A DNA stretch of 64,000 nt. It comes from Nitrospira sp. GTDB taxonomy: Bacteria > Nitrospirota > Nitrospiria > Nitrospirales > Nitrospiraceae. The stretch covers positions 95,516 to 159,515 of the forward strand of contig JARFXQ010000008.1 in NCBI GenBank assembly GCA_029194725.1. Reading direction: 5' to 3'. Under the pieces are notes generated by a model. That model did no database searches. It worked only from the letters and a program-made list of their open reading frames with translations, and was not told where the DNA came from. Each line of letters starts with the position of its first letter. The first letter of the stretch is position 1. The translations under genes were made by a program, and so were the position numbers. Positions 27,862-37,313 of the stretch are shown in pieces.

Positions 27862-28755
27862 TTATCGCCTGACCGCGTGCCCACCGAAGGCGTTCCGCAG
27901 GGCCGCCAGCATCTTTTCGGCAAATGATTCCTCCTGCCGTGAGCGAAACCGCGTGAAGAGTGCCGTGGTTAAGGTGGGAACCGGCACATCTTTCTCGATG
28001 GCATCCGCGATCATCCACCGGCCTTCTCCGGAGTCTTGAACATACCCCTTGAGTTTGTCCAGCTTTTGGTCGCCCTTGAGCGCACCCGCGGCCAGTTCCA
28101 ATAACCAGGATCGAACGACGCTCCCGTGCATCCACAAATCGGCCACGCGCGCCAGGTCCAGCTTGTACTCGCTCTTCGACATCAACTCAAAACCTTCGGC
28201 ATAGCCTTGCATCATGCTGTACTCGATGCCGTTGTGGACCATCTTCACGTAATGCCCGGCACCGACCGCGCCGACGTGGGCCCAACCGTCTTCAGGCGCC
28301 AGGGTCTTAAACACCGGCGCAAGCCGTTTGACGGCTGCGTCTTCTCCGCCGATCATGAGACAATAGCCGACCTTCAGTCCCCAGATTCCTCCGCTGGTTC
28401 CCGCATCGACATAGTGGATGCCCTTTTTCTTCAGCTCCGCACCGCGCCGTACATCGTCGTGAAATCTTGTATTTCCACCATCCACGATGCTGTCGCCGGA
28501 TTGCAAAAGCGCAGCCACCGCCTGGATTGTTTCTTCGGTAGGGGCTCCGGACGGAACCATGACCCAGACGGCACGCGGAGCGTTGAGCTTACTGACAAGA
28601 TCGGCAAGAGACGAGGAACCGATGCACCCCTGGCCTTCCGCCTGTTTGATCAAGTCATTGGATCGATCATAGACCACGACGCGGTGTTGATCACGCCGAA
28701 GGCGGGTCACCATATTCATTCCCATCTTGCCGAGTCCGATAAATCCCAGTTCCAT
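27862..28755 (-). CDS. gnd: 6-phosphogluconate dehydrogenase (decarboxylating), short form
   Basis: 297 residues, which matches the short bacterial form rather than the 470-residue one. The N-terminus is a Rossmann fold (GFIGLGKMGMNM, residues 4-15), and the substrate-binding block VDAGTSGGIWGLKVGYCLMIGG and the catalytic KMVHNGIEYSMMQGYAEGF follow. It oxidatively decarboxylates 6-phosphogluconate to ribulose 5-phosphate. It is upstream of zwf on the same strand, giving both dehydrogenases of the oxidative pentose phosphate pathway in one unit. Confidence 0.95.
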   Translation of the reverse strand: MELGFIGLGKMGMNMVTRLRRDQHRVVVYDRSNDLIKQAEGQGCIGSSSLADLVSKLNAPRAVWVMVPSGAPTEETIQAVAALLQSGDSIVDGGNTRFHDDVRRGAELKKKGIHYVDAGTSGGIWGLKVGYCLMIGGEDAAVKRLAPVFKTLAPEDGWAHVGAVGAGHYVKMVHNGIEYSMMQGYAEGFELMSKSEYKLDLARVADLWMHGSVVRSWLLELAAGALKGDQKLDKLKGYVQDSGEGRWMIADAIEKDVPVPTLTTALFTRFRSRQEESFAEKMLAALRNAFGGHAVRR

Positions 28756-28888
28756 GAGAGTGCTCCTTGGTTTGTCGCTTGTAACAGTCGATGCGGCCTC
28801 CGTCGATCGATCTACAGGCTGGTACGGCTTCTTTCACCTTGCATGCGAAATACCTTTCTTATGCGGAGCAGCCGGTTGAAGACTCCGG

Positions 28889-29671
28889 TCAGTCGATACG
28901 AGGAGGATTCGGGACATCCTTAAAAATGAGATCAGCAAATTGCCGGCCAAAGTTGAGCCGATCAGTGAGGGTGGTGGCCGTCAGAAACTGTCCGGCCAGG
29001 TCGGCGAGCGCCGGCTCGCGCGAAAACATGAACCGATGAACATCCACCGGGGCGACCAACCAAAACCCTCTCAAACGAAAAAATGCCGAAATGCAATCCT
29101 CGTAGAACAGCATCAAGAGGTAGTGGGCCGTTCCCGGCTTGTCCAAGAGGTCCTCCGTCTTGCCCAACAGGTGATAAGACTCGGCCTTGAGGCGAATTTG
29201 TTCATTGATCGAAGCCGGTGGCGGACCTTGGCGAAAGCGGTGGTGCACCTTTTCGATCAAATTCGCACAGATGCCGTCGTGATCGAAAAGGATTCTGCCT
29301 TTTCGAAGCAGCGAGGGGAGCCGAAGCGAGTAGGCGAGGTCTTCCTCGACGGAGTGGTGACCATGGAAGCGAATATCTGCCAGGCGATCGCCGACGCGGA
29401 GGATTTCCTGGCTATCGGCTTCTCCCTTGACAAGGGCGATCAGGTCGATATCGCTATGAGGAGTCACGGCTCTCCGAGCTCCCGATCCCACGAGTATGAT
29501 GCCCACCAGATCACCGCCCCGTCGACCTTTGATATGCCGCAGCGCGATGTCTAGACTGTCCTCAAACCCAGGAGGCGGCGGTGATTCAGGCTGCTCCGGC
29601 GGTTCCGGGACTTCGAGCAGCTCTGCATTCAGCTCTTCACGAGTGGGAGTGCTTGTCGTGGTGGAGTCCAT
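28889..29671 (-). CDS. nucleotidyltransferase-domain protein
   Basis: 260 residues. Residues about 45-80 hold a pol-beta-type nucleotidyltransferase motif (GSGARRAVTPHSDIDLIAL, with the two aspartates of the DxD pair). The C-terminal part (about 145-240) looks like an all-helical HEPN-like region (AESYHLLGKTEDLLDKPG, AHYLLMLFYEDCISAFFRL). The N-terminal 35 residues are proline- and glutamate-rich. It lies 133 bp upstream of gnd and 90 bp after the aldolase gene; no functional link to either is evident. Confidence 0.72.
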   Translation of the reverse strand: MDSTTTSTPTREELNAELLEVPEPPEQPESPPPPGFEDSLDIALRHIKGRRGGDLVGIILVGSGARRAVTPHSDIDLIALVKGEADSQEILRVGDRLADIRFHGHHSVEEDLAYSLRLPSLLRKGRILFDHDGICANLIEKVHHRFRQGPPPASINEQIRLKAESYHLLGKTEDLLDKPGTAHYLLMLFYEDCISAFFRLRGFWLVAPVDVHRFMFSREPALADLAGQFLTATTLTDRLNFGRQFADLIFKDVPNPPRID

Positions 29672-29761
29672 ACCAGCCTCTGAGCATGTGAATAGGATTC
29701 GGAAACCAGATCAATCGATCAGATTCTATGGATCGAGGAGTATCGTGTCAACGGCGAACGA

Positions 29762-30793
29762 TCAACGGGTGAGGACCTTGGCAAAGACGGCCGCGGCTTC
29801 GTCGATCTGCTTGTCCGTGATCTGCAGATGGGTCACCGCTCGATAGCTCTGTCCTCCGACGGCGTTGATGAGTACGCCCTGCTGTTTGAGCGCTGCCACC
29901 AGTTGGGCCGGAGAGCGCCGCTCGTCGAGAATATCGAATATCACGATATTGGTTTCGACGTGCTGCGGCGCAATCTGGATTGCGGGAATTTGTTGCAGCA
30001 AGCGAGCCAGTTTTTTCGCATGGTCATGGTCGGTTTTGAGCCGAGCGACATGCCGCTCCAAGGCATAGATGCCGGCGGCGGCCAGAATGCCCGCTTGGCG
30101 CATCGCGCCTCCATACATGCGGCGGAAGCGGCGTGCGCGATCAATGAGTTGCTGGTCGCTTGAGATCAGCAGCGATCCAACTGGGGCTCCCAGCCCCTTC
30201 GAGAGACAGAGAGAGACGGTTTCAAAGTGCTGGGCATACACCGTCGCAGGCAAGGTGGTGGCGACCACGGCGTTGAAGAGCCTGGCCCCGTCGAGGTGCA
30301 TGGGAATTCCATGTTTCACGGCGAGGGCCCGAATTTTTTCGATGGTGGAGAGCGAGTAAATCGTGCCGCCTCCGGCATTGTGCGTGTTCTCGATGCAGAT
30401 CAAGGCCGTCGTGATGCTGTGTGGATCGTTCGGCCTGACGGCGGCTTCCACCTGCTCGGCGGTCATGACTCCTCGCTCACCGGTCACCCAGTGAAGTTGC
30501 ACGCCGGCCAGCGCCCCCGCTGCTCCCTGTTCATAGCGAACGACATGACTCTTGCTCTCGACGATGATTTCCTGCCCCGGCTGGGTCTGCGACCGGATCG
30601 CCAACTGATTGGCCATGGTGCCGGAGGGGACGAAGAGGGCGAACCGCTTGCCGAGCATGGCCGCCGCCGTTTCTTGGAGGCGATTGACAGAGGGGTCTTC
30701 GCCGTAGACATCATCGCCGACTTCGGCACGCGCCATGGCTTTGCGCATCTCGTCCGTCGGCTGGGTCACGGTATCGCTACGAAGGTCGATCAT
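29762..30793 (-). CDS. ltaE: low-specificity threonine aldolase
   Basis: 343 residues, PLP-dependent fold-type I. The N-terminus [20 protein letters not shown] is the family signature, followed by [18 protein letters not shown] and, near residue 198, the PLP lysine in [16 protein letters not shown]. It cleaves L-threonine or L-allo-threonine to glycine and acetaldehyde. First gene of the minus-strand group; a carrier gene diverges from it across about 90 bp. Confidence 0.95.
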   Translation of the reverse strand: MIDLRSDTVTQPTDEMRKAMARAEVGDDVYGEDPSVNRLQETAAAMLGKRFALFVPSGTMANQLAIRSQTQPGQEIIVESKSHVVRYEQGAAGALAGVQLHWVTGERGVMTAEQVEAAVRPNDPHSITTALICIENTHNAGGGTIYSLSTIEKIRALAVKHGIPMHLDGARLFNAVVATTLPATVYAQHFETVSLCLSKGLGAPVGSLLISSDQQLIDRARRFRRMYGGAMRQAGILAAAGIYALERHVARLKTDHDHAKKLARLLQQIPAIQIAPQHVETNIVIFDILDERRSPAQLVAALKQQGVLINAVGGQSYRAVTHLQITDKQIDEAAAVFAKVLTR

Positions 30794-30884
30794 ATCTGCT
30801 GTCTCCTAAAAATTCCGTACGGTCCGTGCATTCTAACAGATCTGCCGCTTGCAGGTGAAAGCATACCTGCTACACTGCGCAGGG

Positions 30885-32156
30885 ATGGGCGTAGCGAGTC
30901 AAATGATGGTGTATCGATGGGTGAACTCCTTAGGCGCGAAACGGGACGAACTTGTTCCGTTAGCCTGGGCCTTCACGTATTTTTTCTGTCTCCTCTGCGG
31001 CTACTCCATCCTCCGCCCGGTGCGTGACGAAATGGCCATCGAAGGAGGGTTGAAACATCTCCCCTGGATGATGACCGGGACATTCCTCACCATGCTCGCC
31101 GCTACGCCGTTGTTCGGGTGGCTCTCCGCGCGATGTTCGCGCTACCGGTTGCTGCTGACCGTCTATATCTTCTTCATCACGAATCTGTTGGCATTCTATG
31201 CGTTGATGACAAGTCATCTGCATCCGGAGTGGGTGGCTCGTGGATTTTTTGTCTGGCTGTCGGTGTTCAATCTGTTCATCGTGTCGGTCTTCTGGAGTTT
31301 CATGGACGATCTGTTTACACCGGAGCAGGGGGCACGGTTGTTCGGCATGATTGCCGCCGGCGGAAGCAGTGGAGCGTTGCTCGGCCCACTCTTCACCACT
31401 GGTCTCACCTTTGTCTTCCCGATCCCGGTGTTGATGGTGGCATCGAGCCTGTTTTTGGGAGCCTGCATCGGATGTGTGTACCGCTTGGAGCGATGGGGGC
31501 GCGAACGGTCCGAACACCATCTGCCTCAGAAGGGTGAGCCCCTCCATGGCAGCTTTCTCGCGGGAGTTCGTCTGACCTTCTCGTCGCCCTATCTGCTTGG
31601 GATCTGCGGCTATCTGACCCTCCTGACCATGACCGCGACGTTTCTGTATCTCGAACAGACTCGCTTGGTCTCGGAGTATCTCGATCAACCGGAAACCCGC
31701 ACGCGCCTCTTTTCCACGTTGGACTTTACGACAAGCCTGCTGACTTGGCTCACGCAGGTGTTCGTGACCAGAAGACTCATCGACCGGTTCGGTCTCGTGG
31801 CGGCGCTACTCTTCTTGCCGACGATCAGTCTGGTGGGATTTCTGGGGATCGCCTTGTGGCCGAGCCTCGCGCTCTATGTCGTGTTTTCCGTGTTGCGGAG
31901 GGTGGGGGAATATGCGCTGTCCAAACCGGCCAGGGAGGTTTTGTTCACGGTCGTCAGTCGTGAGGAAAAATATAAGGCTAAGAACTTTATCGATACGGCC
32001 ATCTCGCGTGGTGGCGACGCCTCGACCGCCTGGCTCGTGACGGCGTTGAAGACCCTCGGGGCGACTGCCACTCACATCGCCTGGGCGTTGCTTCCATTGA
32101 TGCTCGTCTGGGCCTGGGTCGCCACCGTACTGGCCCGTCAGAAGGAGCGCATGTAG
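30885..32156 (+). CDS. 12-TM carrier of the MFS / ADP-ATP-translocase-like type
   Basis: 423 residues from the ATG at 30885 (an in-frame TTG at 30849 and ATG at 30903 are alternatives). The sequence is highly hydrophobic with about 12 membrane passes. An N-terminal block, FFCLLCGYSILRPVRDEMAI, and later SFMDDLFTPEQGARLFGMIAAGGSSGALLGP resemble bacterial NTP/NDP-exchange-like MFS relatives found in free-living bacteria. The substrate cannot be assigned. It is transcribed divergently from ltaE and has no partner downstream in the same unit. Confidence 0.75.
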   Translation: MGVASQMMVYRWVNSLGAKRDELVPLAWAFTYFFCLLCGYSILRPVRDEMAIEGGLKHLPWMMTGTFLTMLAATPLFGWLSARCSRYRLLLTVYIFFITNLLAFYALMTSHLHPEWVARGFFVWLSVFNLFIVSVFWSFMDDLFTPEQGARLFGMIAAGGSSGALLGPLFTTGLTFVFPIPVLMVASSLFLGACIGCVYRLERWGRERSEHHLPQKGEPLHGSFLAGVRLTFSSPYLLGICGYLTLLTMTATFLYLEQTRLVSEYLDQPETRTRLFSTLDFTTSLLTWLTQVFVTRRLIDRFGLVAALLFLPTISLVGFLGIALWPSLALYVVFSVLRRVGEYALSKPAREVLFTVVSREEKYKAKNFIDTAISRGGDASTAWLVTALKTLGATATHIAWALLPLMLVWAWVATVLARQKERM

Positions 32157-32260
32157 CTGCGCCATCAGTACGAGAGCAAGTGAGATGCTCTCTGTGGCGC
32201 CATGGCAGGCGCTGGCAGGCGCTTGAAGAGCGGACGAATAGATGGTATCGTGAAGCTCTC

Positions 32261-32710
32261 ATGCATCAGATTTTCTTCATCAGATGGTCCATCGGGATCT
32301 GTCTCGCGATGAGCGTGGGTCTGTGCGGCACGCTCTCCTATGCGGGTACGACCAGAGACGGAGGTTCTGTGATTGGGCCGGCAACACCCAACAGGATGGT
32401 CTCATCGGCTCCTACCCAAACGAAGGCAGTAGTGAGGCCGACACCGGCCGCCATTGTGCCGGAGGAGAACGAATTCGTGCTGCGGAATATTCCGACCCTG
32501 TCGAAGCCGATTTCAGTGGGAGGGCGGACGCTTGTGCCTTACGGGGCAGGGTATGGTGGCGGCTATGCGACGGAATTTGATCGTGCGCTCAATCCTGCGG
32601 GGTCTGCCTCCTCCTCTTCGTCCGATTCCTCAAATGCTGGATCGAGAAACTTGCTCGGACACAACCTCATTCCAAACGAAGTCCAGCTGGGCATTCGGGT
32701 TCCCTTCTAA
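32261..32710 (+). CDS. exported protein of unknown function
   Basis: 149 residues from the ATG at 32261, chosen because a signal peptide begins there (FFIRWSIGICLAMSVGLCGTLSYA). The mature part is rich in Gly, Ser, Pro and Thr, with a PVSVGGRTLVPYG-like block and a serine run near residue 115. No family recognised; no haem or metal motif. Confidence 0.55.
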   Translation: MHQIFFIRWSIGICLAMSVGLCGTLSYAGTTRDGGSVIGPATPNRMVSSAPTQTKAVVRPTPAAIVPEENEFVLRNIPTLSKPISVGGRTLVPYGAGYGGGYATEFDRALNPAGSASSSSSDSSNAGSRNLLGHNLIPNEVQLGIRVPF

Positions 32711-32844
32711 CCTGAGTTTGTCCTGGCCCTCTTGCTCGACATCTGAATCGCATTGAGAGACGAAGAGTCTTGAAGGTGCTTGAGGCGAGCCTCCGGCTGA
32801 CGAAGTGGGCCGAGGCACCCCGTACCCACTTGCTCCGCCCAGAG

Positions 32845-33261
32845 TCAGTTGCCTACTTTCAGCAGCCAACCATCGGCCTTATCACAGTCGTTGGGTCCTT
32901 TGGCGAAAATGTCGAGTCGGATGTAGCTGCCTTTGATGCTGGGAGGCAGCTTCCCTTTGACCAGGAACCCGTTGTTGATCGTGGTCACCGTGACCGGGAC
33001 CTTTTCCTCCTTGATCTTCACCGTGATGCTTGGAAAAAGAGCGGTCTTGGATGCAAGGAATGAAAACTCCGATTTCGGGGCCACCGCGACATTATTCTTA
33101 TCCACGGAGAAGGGAGGAGGCGTGAAGGCAGAAAAGATTACGTCGACACAAGAGTCCACGCCGCTACTGGGATTGGGACCCGCGTCATAGGCCCAAACTT
33201 GGCCGGCGGTACCGAAGACACCTACTGCAAGAACAAGCCTTACCAGGTTTCGCAGACTCAC
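32845..33261 (-). CDS. small secreted beta-rich protein
   Basis: 138 residues starting at GTG with AGAGGC seven bases before it. The signal peptide ends near VWAYDAG. The mature protein has two cysteines and alternating beta-type stretches (EFSFLASKTALFPSITVKIK, VTTINNGFLVKGKLPPSIK). No family recognised. It stands alone between convergent and tandem genes, with a hairpin upstream. Confidence 0.65.
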   Translation of the reverse strand: MSLRNLVRLVLAVGVFGTAGQVWAYDAGPNPSSGVDSCVDVIFSAFTPPPFSVDKNNVAVAPKSEFSFLASKTALFPSITVKIKEEKVPVTVTTINNGFLVKGKLPPSIKGSYIRLDIFAKGPNDCDKADGWLLKVGN

Positions 33262-33315
33262 GGTTATGCCTCTCTATAAGTGGTGGTGGATCGTTGAACC
33301 AGCATGAAGAATAGC

Positions 33316-33359
33316 GAGGGGGTATTTTCTACGTCTCACAGAGAAAAAACAACCCCCTC
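33316..33359. terminator. long hairpin after the nucleotidyltransferase gene
   Basis: GAGGGGGT (33316-33323) and ACCCCCTC (33352-33359) form a perfect 8-bp stem; the loop has an inner TTTTCT/AGAAAA pairing. It lies 22 bp after the stop of the minus-strand gene at 33381. No T-run follows on either strand, so it may be a processing signal or a bidirectional terminator. Confidence 0.35.
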
Positions 33360-33380
33360 CCTGCCGGTTGTGAATGCTGA

Positions 33381-33962
33381 TCAACCGCCCACGCCGCCCG
33401 CCTGGAGGACGTACCGCAGTTCGCCTTGAAGCCCGAGCCGGTCCGCCCAGTTCCACAGGTAATCAAGGTCGAGCTGTAGGCGCGGGTTCTTGACGATGCT
33501 GATCACATCGTCAAAGTCTCGCGGTCGGCTCGCTCGCAATTTCATGAGAACCAGGTCTTCGGGCGAGCTCATCCAGATCGTCAAGCCATGAAAATCGACA
33601 GCCCGGCGCCGATCGAGTACGGCGCGATCGAAGGGGCTCAGGGAAAAGACGAGGTCCACAGGAAAATGAGGAGCCGTGGGGTACGCGAGTCGTAGGACGA
33701 CTTCACGAGCCATCGGATTGGCATCGTGCCACGTCTCATTGATCGCAAATCCTGCTGTGTGCAAGAGACCGAGGAACGGCTCAGGATCGGTGCATTGAGC
33801 GAGAATAAGAAAGTCCACATCGTAGGTGGCACGTGGGGTTCCCCAGATACCGAGGGCTAACGCGCCGATCACACAGTAGGGAGCTTCCGTGGAAGACAGG
33901 GCACGATGGGCCAACTCCACCACCTCGAGGTAGTCGTTTTGAAACACATCCGGTTGAGCCAT
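33381..33962 (-). CDS. nucleotidyltransferase-fold protein (AbiEii/DUF6036-like)
   Basis: 193 residues. The opening APYCVIGALALGIWGTPRATYDVDFLIL is the nucleotidyltransferase signature (G-A-L-A...G..R.T.DvD), as in AbiEii-type toxins and DUF6036 proteins. Asp and Asp of the DVD pair are present. A later block, SSPEDLVLMKLRASRPRDFDDV, also matches the family. It starts 8 bp after a small gene on the same strand, so the two may be a toxin-antitoxin-like or defence pair next to the type I RM operon; function not proven. Confidence 0.75.
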   Translation of the reverse strand: MAQPDVFQNDYLEVVELAHRALSSTEAPYCVIGALALGIWGTPRATYDVDFLILAQCTDPEPFLGLLHTAGFAINETWHDANPMAREVVLRLAYPTAPHFPVDLVFSLSPFDRAVLDRRRAVDFHGLTIWMSSPEDLVLMKLRASRPRDFDDVISIVKNPRLQLDLDYLWNWADRLGLQGELRYVLQAGGVGG

Positions 33963-33970
33963 GATCCGAA

Positions 33971-34180
33971 CTAGGAGTGAGGAACAGTCGAACGAGTGCG
34001 ATCGGATTCCTCTAGGGCGTTACGTAGGGCCGACATCCAGCGGTGTTGAGCACTTGACAGACGACAGACGGCGAGGATGCCCTCGACTGCGGAAGCCGGA
34101 TAGTCCGTGGGATTGATTTGCGCCGCGCTCACGTGGAGCTTGCGCAGCCAAATGGGCGGGTTTGCGGGATCGAAGGCCAT
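33971..34180 (-). CDS. small protein paired with nucleotidyltransferase
   Basis: 69 residues if started at the ATG at 34180 (MAFDPANPPIWLRKLHV); an upstream in-frame start reaching 34303 would add a less plausible stretch. No family recognised. A short, mostly helical protein directly preceding a nucleotidyltransferase by 8 bp is the layout of an antitoxin gene, but there is no visible DNA-binding motif. Confidence 0.5.
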   Translation of the reverse strand: MAFDPANPPIWLRKLHVSAAQINPTDYPASAVEGILAVCRLSSAQHRWMSALRNALEESDRTRSTVPHS

Positions 34181-34399
34181 GCGGCGATTGTACAGGAAGG
34201 AGAGAAAAAGGCAAAGGCGACTCAGTTCGGGTTGTTGGGTGGGGAGGTCAGTTGAGATCAGGGCAGAATAGCTTCGTCGGCAGATTTCCCCATTCAGAAT
34301 CATTGCCTTTCTTATGAAAAGACGGTATGCCTCTTCGCTGATTTTCCGTTCATTCCAGTGAAGAGAGCGTATGAGTGATACAGTTAAAAGGAAGGCCGC

Positions 34400-35986
34400 A
34401 TGATCACCGGTGACATCAAGAATCAGATCGATCGCATTTGGGACTCCTTCTGGTCAGGCGGGATCTCGAACCCGTTGGAGGTGATCGAGCAGATCACCTA
34501 TCTGCTCTTTATTCGCCGCCTCGATGATCTGCATACGCTGGAGGAGAACAGGGCCAATCGACTCAAGCAGCCGATGGAGCGCCGGATCTTTCCGACAGGC
34601 AATGATTCCAAGGGCCGCCCGTACGAAGACTTCCGTTGGTCGCGCTTCAAGCATTTCGCTCCGGCCGAGATGTTTACCGTCGTCGGCGAGCATCTGTTCC
34701 CGTTCCTCCGCGCCGATCTCGCGCGGCAGCTCGGCAACGGGGACTCGACCTACGCCCACCACATGAAGGACGCGCGGTTCACCATCCCGACTCCCGCGCT
34801 ATTGGCGAAGGTGGTGGACATGCTCGACCATGTGCCGATGGAGGAGCGCGACACCAAGGGCGATGTCTACGAATATATGCTGGCCAAGATCGCCACCGCC
34901 GGGCAGAACGGGCAGTTCCGCACTCCGCGTCACATCATCCGGCTCATGGTTGAGCTGACTGCCCCGACACCGGCTGACGTCATCTGCGATCCGGCCTGCG
35001 GTACGGCCGGCTTTCTGGTAGCGGCGGGCGAGTACTTGCGCGAGCGGCATCCGAACTTACTGCACGACGCGAAGCAGCGAGAACACTTCCACCACCGGAT
35101 GTTCCACGGCTTCGACTTCGACAATACCATGTTGCGCATCGGCAGCATGAACATGCTGTTACACGGCGTCGAAAGCCCGGACATCCGCTACCGTGACTCG
35201 CTCGCGCAGGACCACGTGGGTGAGGAGGAGAAGTACACGCTGGTGCTCGCGAATCCGCCCTTCGCCGGGAGCCTCGACTACGAGAACACCGCCAAAGATC
35301 TGCTCCAGATCGTCAAGACCAAGAAGACCGAGCTACTTTTCCTCGCGCTTTTCCTTCGGCTGCTCAAGCCAGGTGGCCGCGCGGCAGTCATCGTGCCGGA
35401 TGGCGTGCTGTTCGGATCAAGTAAGGCGCACAAAGAGCTGCGTCGCATCCTGGTCGAGGATCAAAAGCTCGATGCAGTGATCAAGCTGCCAGGCGGGGTC
35501 TTCAAGCCCTACGCAGGCGTCTCGACAGCGATCCTTGCCTTCACCAAGACGAATTCCGGCGGCACCGACTTCGTCTGGTTCTACGACGTCGAGGCAGACG
35601 GTTGGAGCCTCGACGACAAACGCACGCCGCTCTTGTCTGAAGAGAAGCTCGGCCCAGTGCCCTCATTTCTTCGTCATTCCCGCGAAAGCGGGAATCCACG
35701 GTCTCTATCCGATGACGAACATGCGAAGAACAACCTCCCGGACGTACTCGCGCGCTGGGTGAAGCGAGCCGAGATTGAACAAGAACGCCCACGCACCGCG
35801 CAGAGCTTCTGCGTGCCGAAGGCCGACATCGCCGCTCAGGGCTACGACCTCTCACTCAACCGTTACAAAGAAGTCGTGCATGAGACAGTCGAGCACCGGC
35901 CGCCGAAGGAGATCCTCGCCGAGCTGGCGAAGCTGGAGAAAGAGATTGAGCGGGGAATGAAAGAGTTGGAGGAAATGTTGGGGTGA
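34400..35986 (+). CDS. hsdM: type I restriction-modification methyltransferase subunit
   Basis: 528 residues. An HsdM N-terminal helical domain (about 1-135) precedes the N6-adenine methyltransferase fold with DPACGTAGF (residues 197-205, AdoMet binding) and the catalytic NPPF (285-288). It methylates adenine in the sequence specified by HsdS. An AAAAGGAAGG site precedes the ATG. Oddly, residues about 424-433 (LRHSRESGNP) come from a palindromic repeat inserted in frame, between LGPVPSF and the DDEHAKNNLPDVLARW block that normally follows directly. The fold could tolerate a surface loop here. The gene overlaps hsdS by 4 bp. Confidence 0.95.
   Translation: MITGDIKNQIDRIWDSFWSGGISNPLEVIEQITYLLFIRRLDDLHTLEENRANRLKQPMERRIFPTGNDSKGRPYEDFRWSRFKHFAPAEMFTVVGEHLFPFLRADLARQLGNGDSTYAHHMKDARFTIPTPALLAKVVDMLDHVPMEERDTKGDVYEYMLAKIATAGQNGQFRTPRHIIRLMVELTAPTPADVICDPACGTAGFLVAAGEYLRERHPNLLHDAKQREHFHHRMFHGFDFDNTMLRIGSMNMLLHGVESPDIRYRDSLAQDHVGEEEKYTLVLANPPFAGSLDYENTAKDLLQIVKTKKTELLFLALFLRLLKPGGRAAVIVPDGVLFGSSKAHKELRRILVEDQKLDAVIKLPGGVFKPYAGVSTAILAFTKTNSGGTDFVWFYDVEADGWSLDDKRTPLLSEEKLGPVPSFLRHSRESGNPRSLSDDEHAKNNLPDVLARWVKRAEIEQERPRTAQSFCVPKADIAAQGYDLSLNRYKEVVHETVEHRPPKEILAELAKLEKEIERGMKELEEMLG
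35676..35695. repeat. palindromic repeat inside hsdM
   Basis: ATTCCCGC, a GAAA loop and GCGGGAAT form a perfect 8-bp hairpin within TCGTCATTCCCGCGAAAGCG. The CATTCCCGCGAAAGCGGGAAT element is a dispersed intergenic repeat in many bacterial genomes; here it sits in a coding sequence and keeps the frame, encoding HSRESGNP. Confidence 0.8.
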
Positions 35987-37104
35987 AGATGAAAGTGGCG
36001 AGCGGAAGTGCTACACGTCTGGGCGACTTGGTAAGAATCAGAACTGGAAAACTTGATGCCAATGCAAGTTCTCCCGATGGCGTATATCCTTTCTTCACTT
36101 GTTCAGAAGATGCGTTGCGCATCGCATCGTTCAGTTATGATTGCGAATGTGTTCTTGTCGCTGGTAACGGTGACCTCAACGTCAAATACTACAACGGCAA
36201 GTTCGACGCATATCAGCGTACATACATTATTGAGTCTGTGGACAAAGAGGCTCTCGACGTTCGATACCTGTTTCATTTCATGTCCATCTATGTAGAGCAG
36301 TTGCGCTCAATGAGCGTTGGCGGAGTCATAAAGTACATTAAGCTCGGCTATCTCACGGACGCGAAGATTGTCATTCCGCCCCTCTCCGAGCAGCGGCGGA
36401 TTGCGGCGATCCTGGACAAGGCGGACGAATTGCGGGCCAAGCGCCGCGCCGCCCTCGCGCAGCTCGATACCCTCACCCAATCCATCTTCCTCGACATGTT
36501 CGGCGACCCTGCCACGAATCCGAAGGGGTGGATAAAGAAGCCATTCGGACAGGTGTGTGAGACAAGACTCGGGAAGATGCTTGATCAGAAGCAGCAGACT
36601 GGCAAGCATCGGAGACCATATCTACGCAATGCGAATGTTCAGTGGTTTCGTTTCGATCTTTCCGACGTTTTTGAAATGGACTTTGATGAAGACGACCGGC
36701 GGATTCTGAATCTTCAGCCTGGGGATTTGCTTATTTGCGAAGGTGGCGAACCTGGACGTGCCGCAGTGTGGCAAGACGAACTAGAGGAGTGCTATTTCCA
36801 AAAAGCTCTTCACAGGGCTCGCCCTAATAAGAAGCTTGCCATCGCAGAGTATATCTGCTGGTTACTATGGTTCCTTGCACAAAGAGAAAAACTGACTGGC
36901 GTCACCTCGGCAACCATCGCGCACCTGACGGGCGAAAAACTCTCCGTGCTGCCAACGCTTTTGCCGCCACTGGAGCTGCAGCTGCGGTTCACGGAGATCT
37001 TGTGTGCGATTCAAGCTGTTGCGCGAGATCAGTTGGCCGGATTGAGAAATCTCGATGCGCTCTTCGCCTCCCTCCAGCACCGCGCATTCCGGGGAGAGCT
37101 GTAG
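35983..37104 (+). CDS. hsdS: type I restriction-modification specificity subunit
   Basis: 373 residues with the standard two target-recognition domains: TRD1 about residues 1-125, then the conserved helical spacer at about 131-185 (PPLSEQRRIAAILDKADELR), TRD2 about 190-325, and a second spacer (LPPLELQLRFTEIL) at the end. It determines the bipartite recognition sequence of the complex. It begins at GTG overlapping the hsdM stop; an ATG lies two codons later. The TRDs are a little A+T-richer than the rest, as is usual for exchangeable specificity segments. Confidence 0.93.
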   Translation: MKMKVASGSATRLGDLVRIRTGKLDANASSPDGVYPFFTCSEDALRIASFSYDCECVLVAGNGDLNVKYYNGKFDAYQRTYIIESVDKEALDVRYLFHFMSIYVEQLRSMSVGGVIKYIKLGYLTDAKIVIPPLSEQRRIAAILDKADELRAKRRAALAQLDTLTQSIFLDMFGDPATNPKGWIKKPFGQVCETRLGKMLDQKQQTGKHRRPYLRNANVQWFRFDLSDVFEMDFDEDDRRILNLQPGDLLICEGGEPGRAAVWQDELEECYFQKALHRARPNKKLAIAEYICWLLWFLAQREKLTGVTSATIAHLTGEKLSVLPTLLPPLELQLRFTEILCAIQAVARDQLAGLRNLDALFASLQHRAFRGEL

Positions 37105-37313
37105 CTCTCTATGGCGATCTTCGGTCATAGGTCATAAAGTTAAGGGTTGGCGATGTTTTAGCCTACGCTCAGCGTCCATTCATGTCAGAAAGTCTGCCCT
37201 GTTTTTGACAGACCAACAGGCAAGTCTTCCAAGTTGCCCAAGCTCATAAAACTAAAATAAGCGCCATCCCTTGCAGTCTTGCTAAAGGCTGCCTATCATA
37301 TGGCTTCCGTTCC
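37105..37313. other. hsdS-fic intergenic spacer
   Basis: About 210 bp, unlike the 4-bp overlaps elsewhere in this operon. It contains TTTTTGACAGA, which could be a -35 region, but no clear -10 follows at the right distance. It may hold a secondary promoter for fic-hsdR. Confidence 0.3.
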
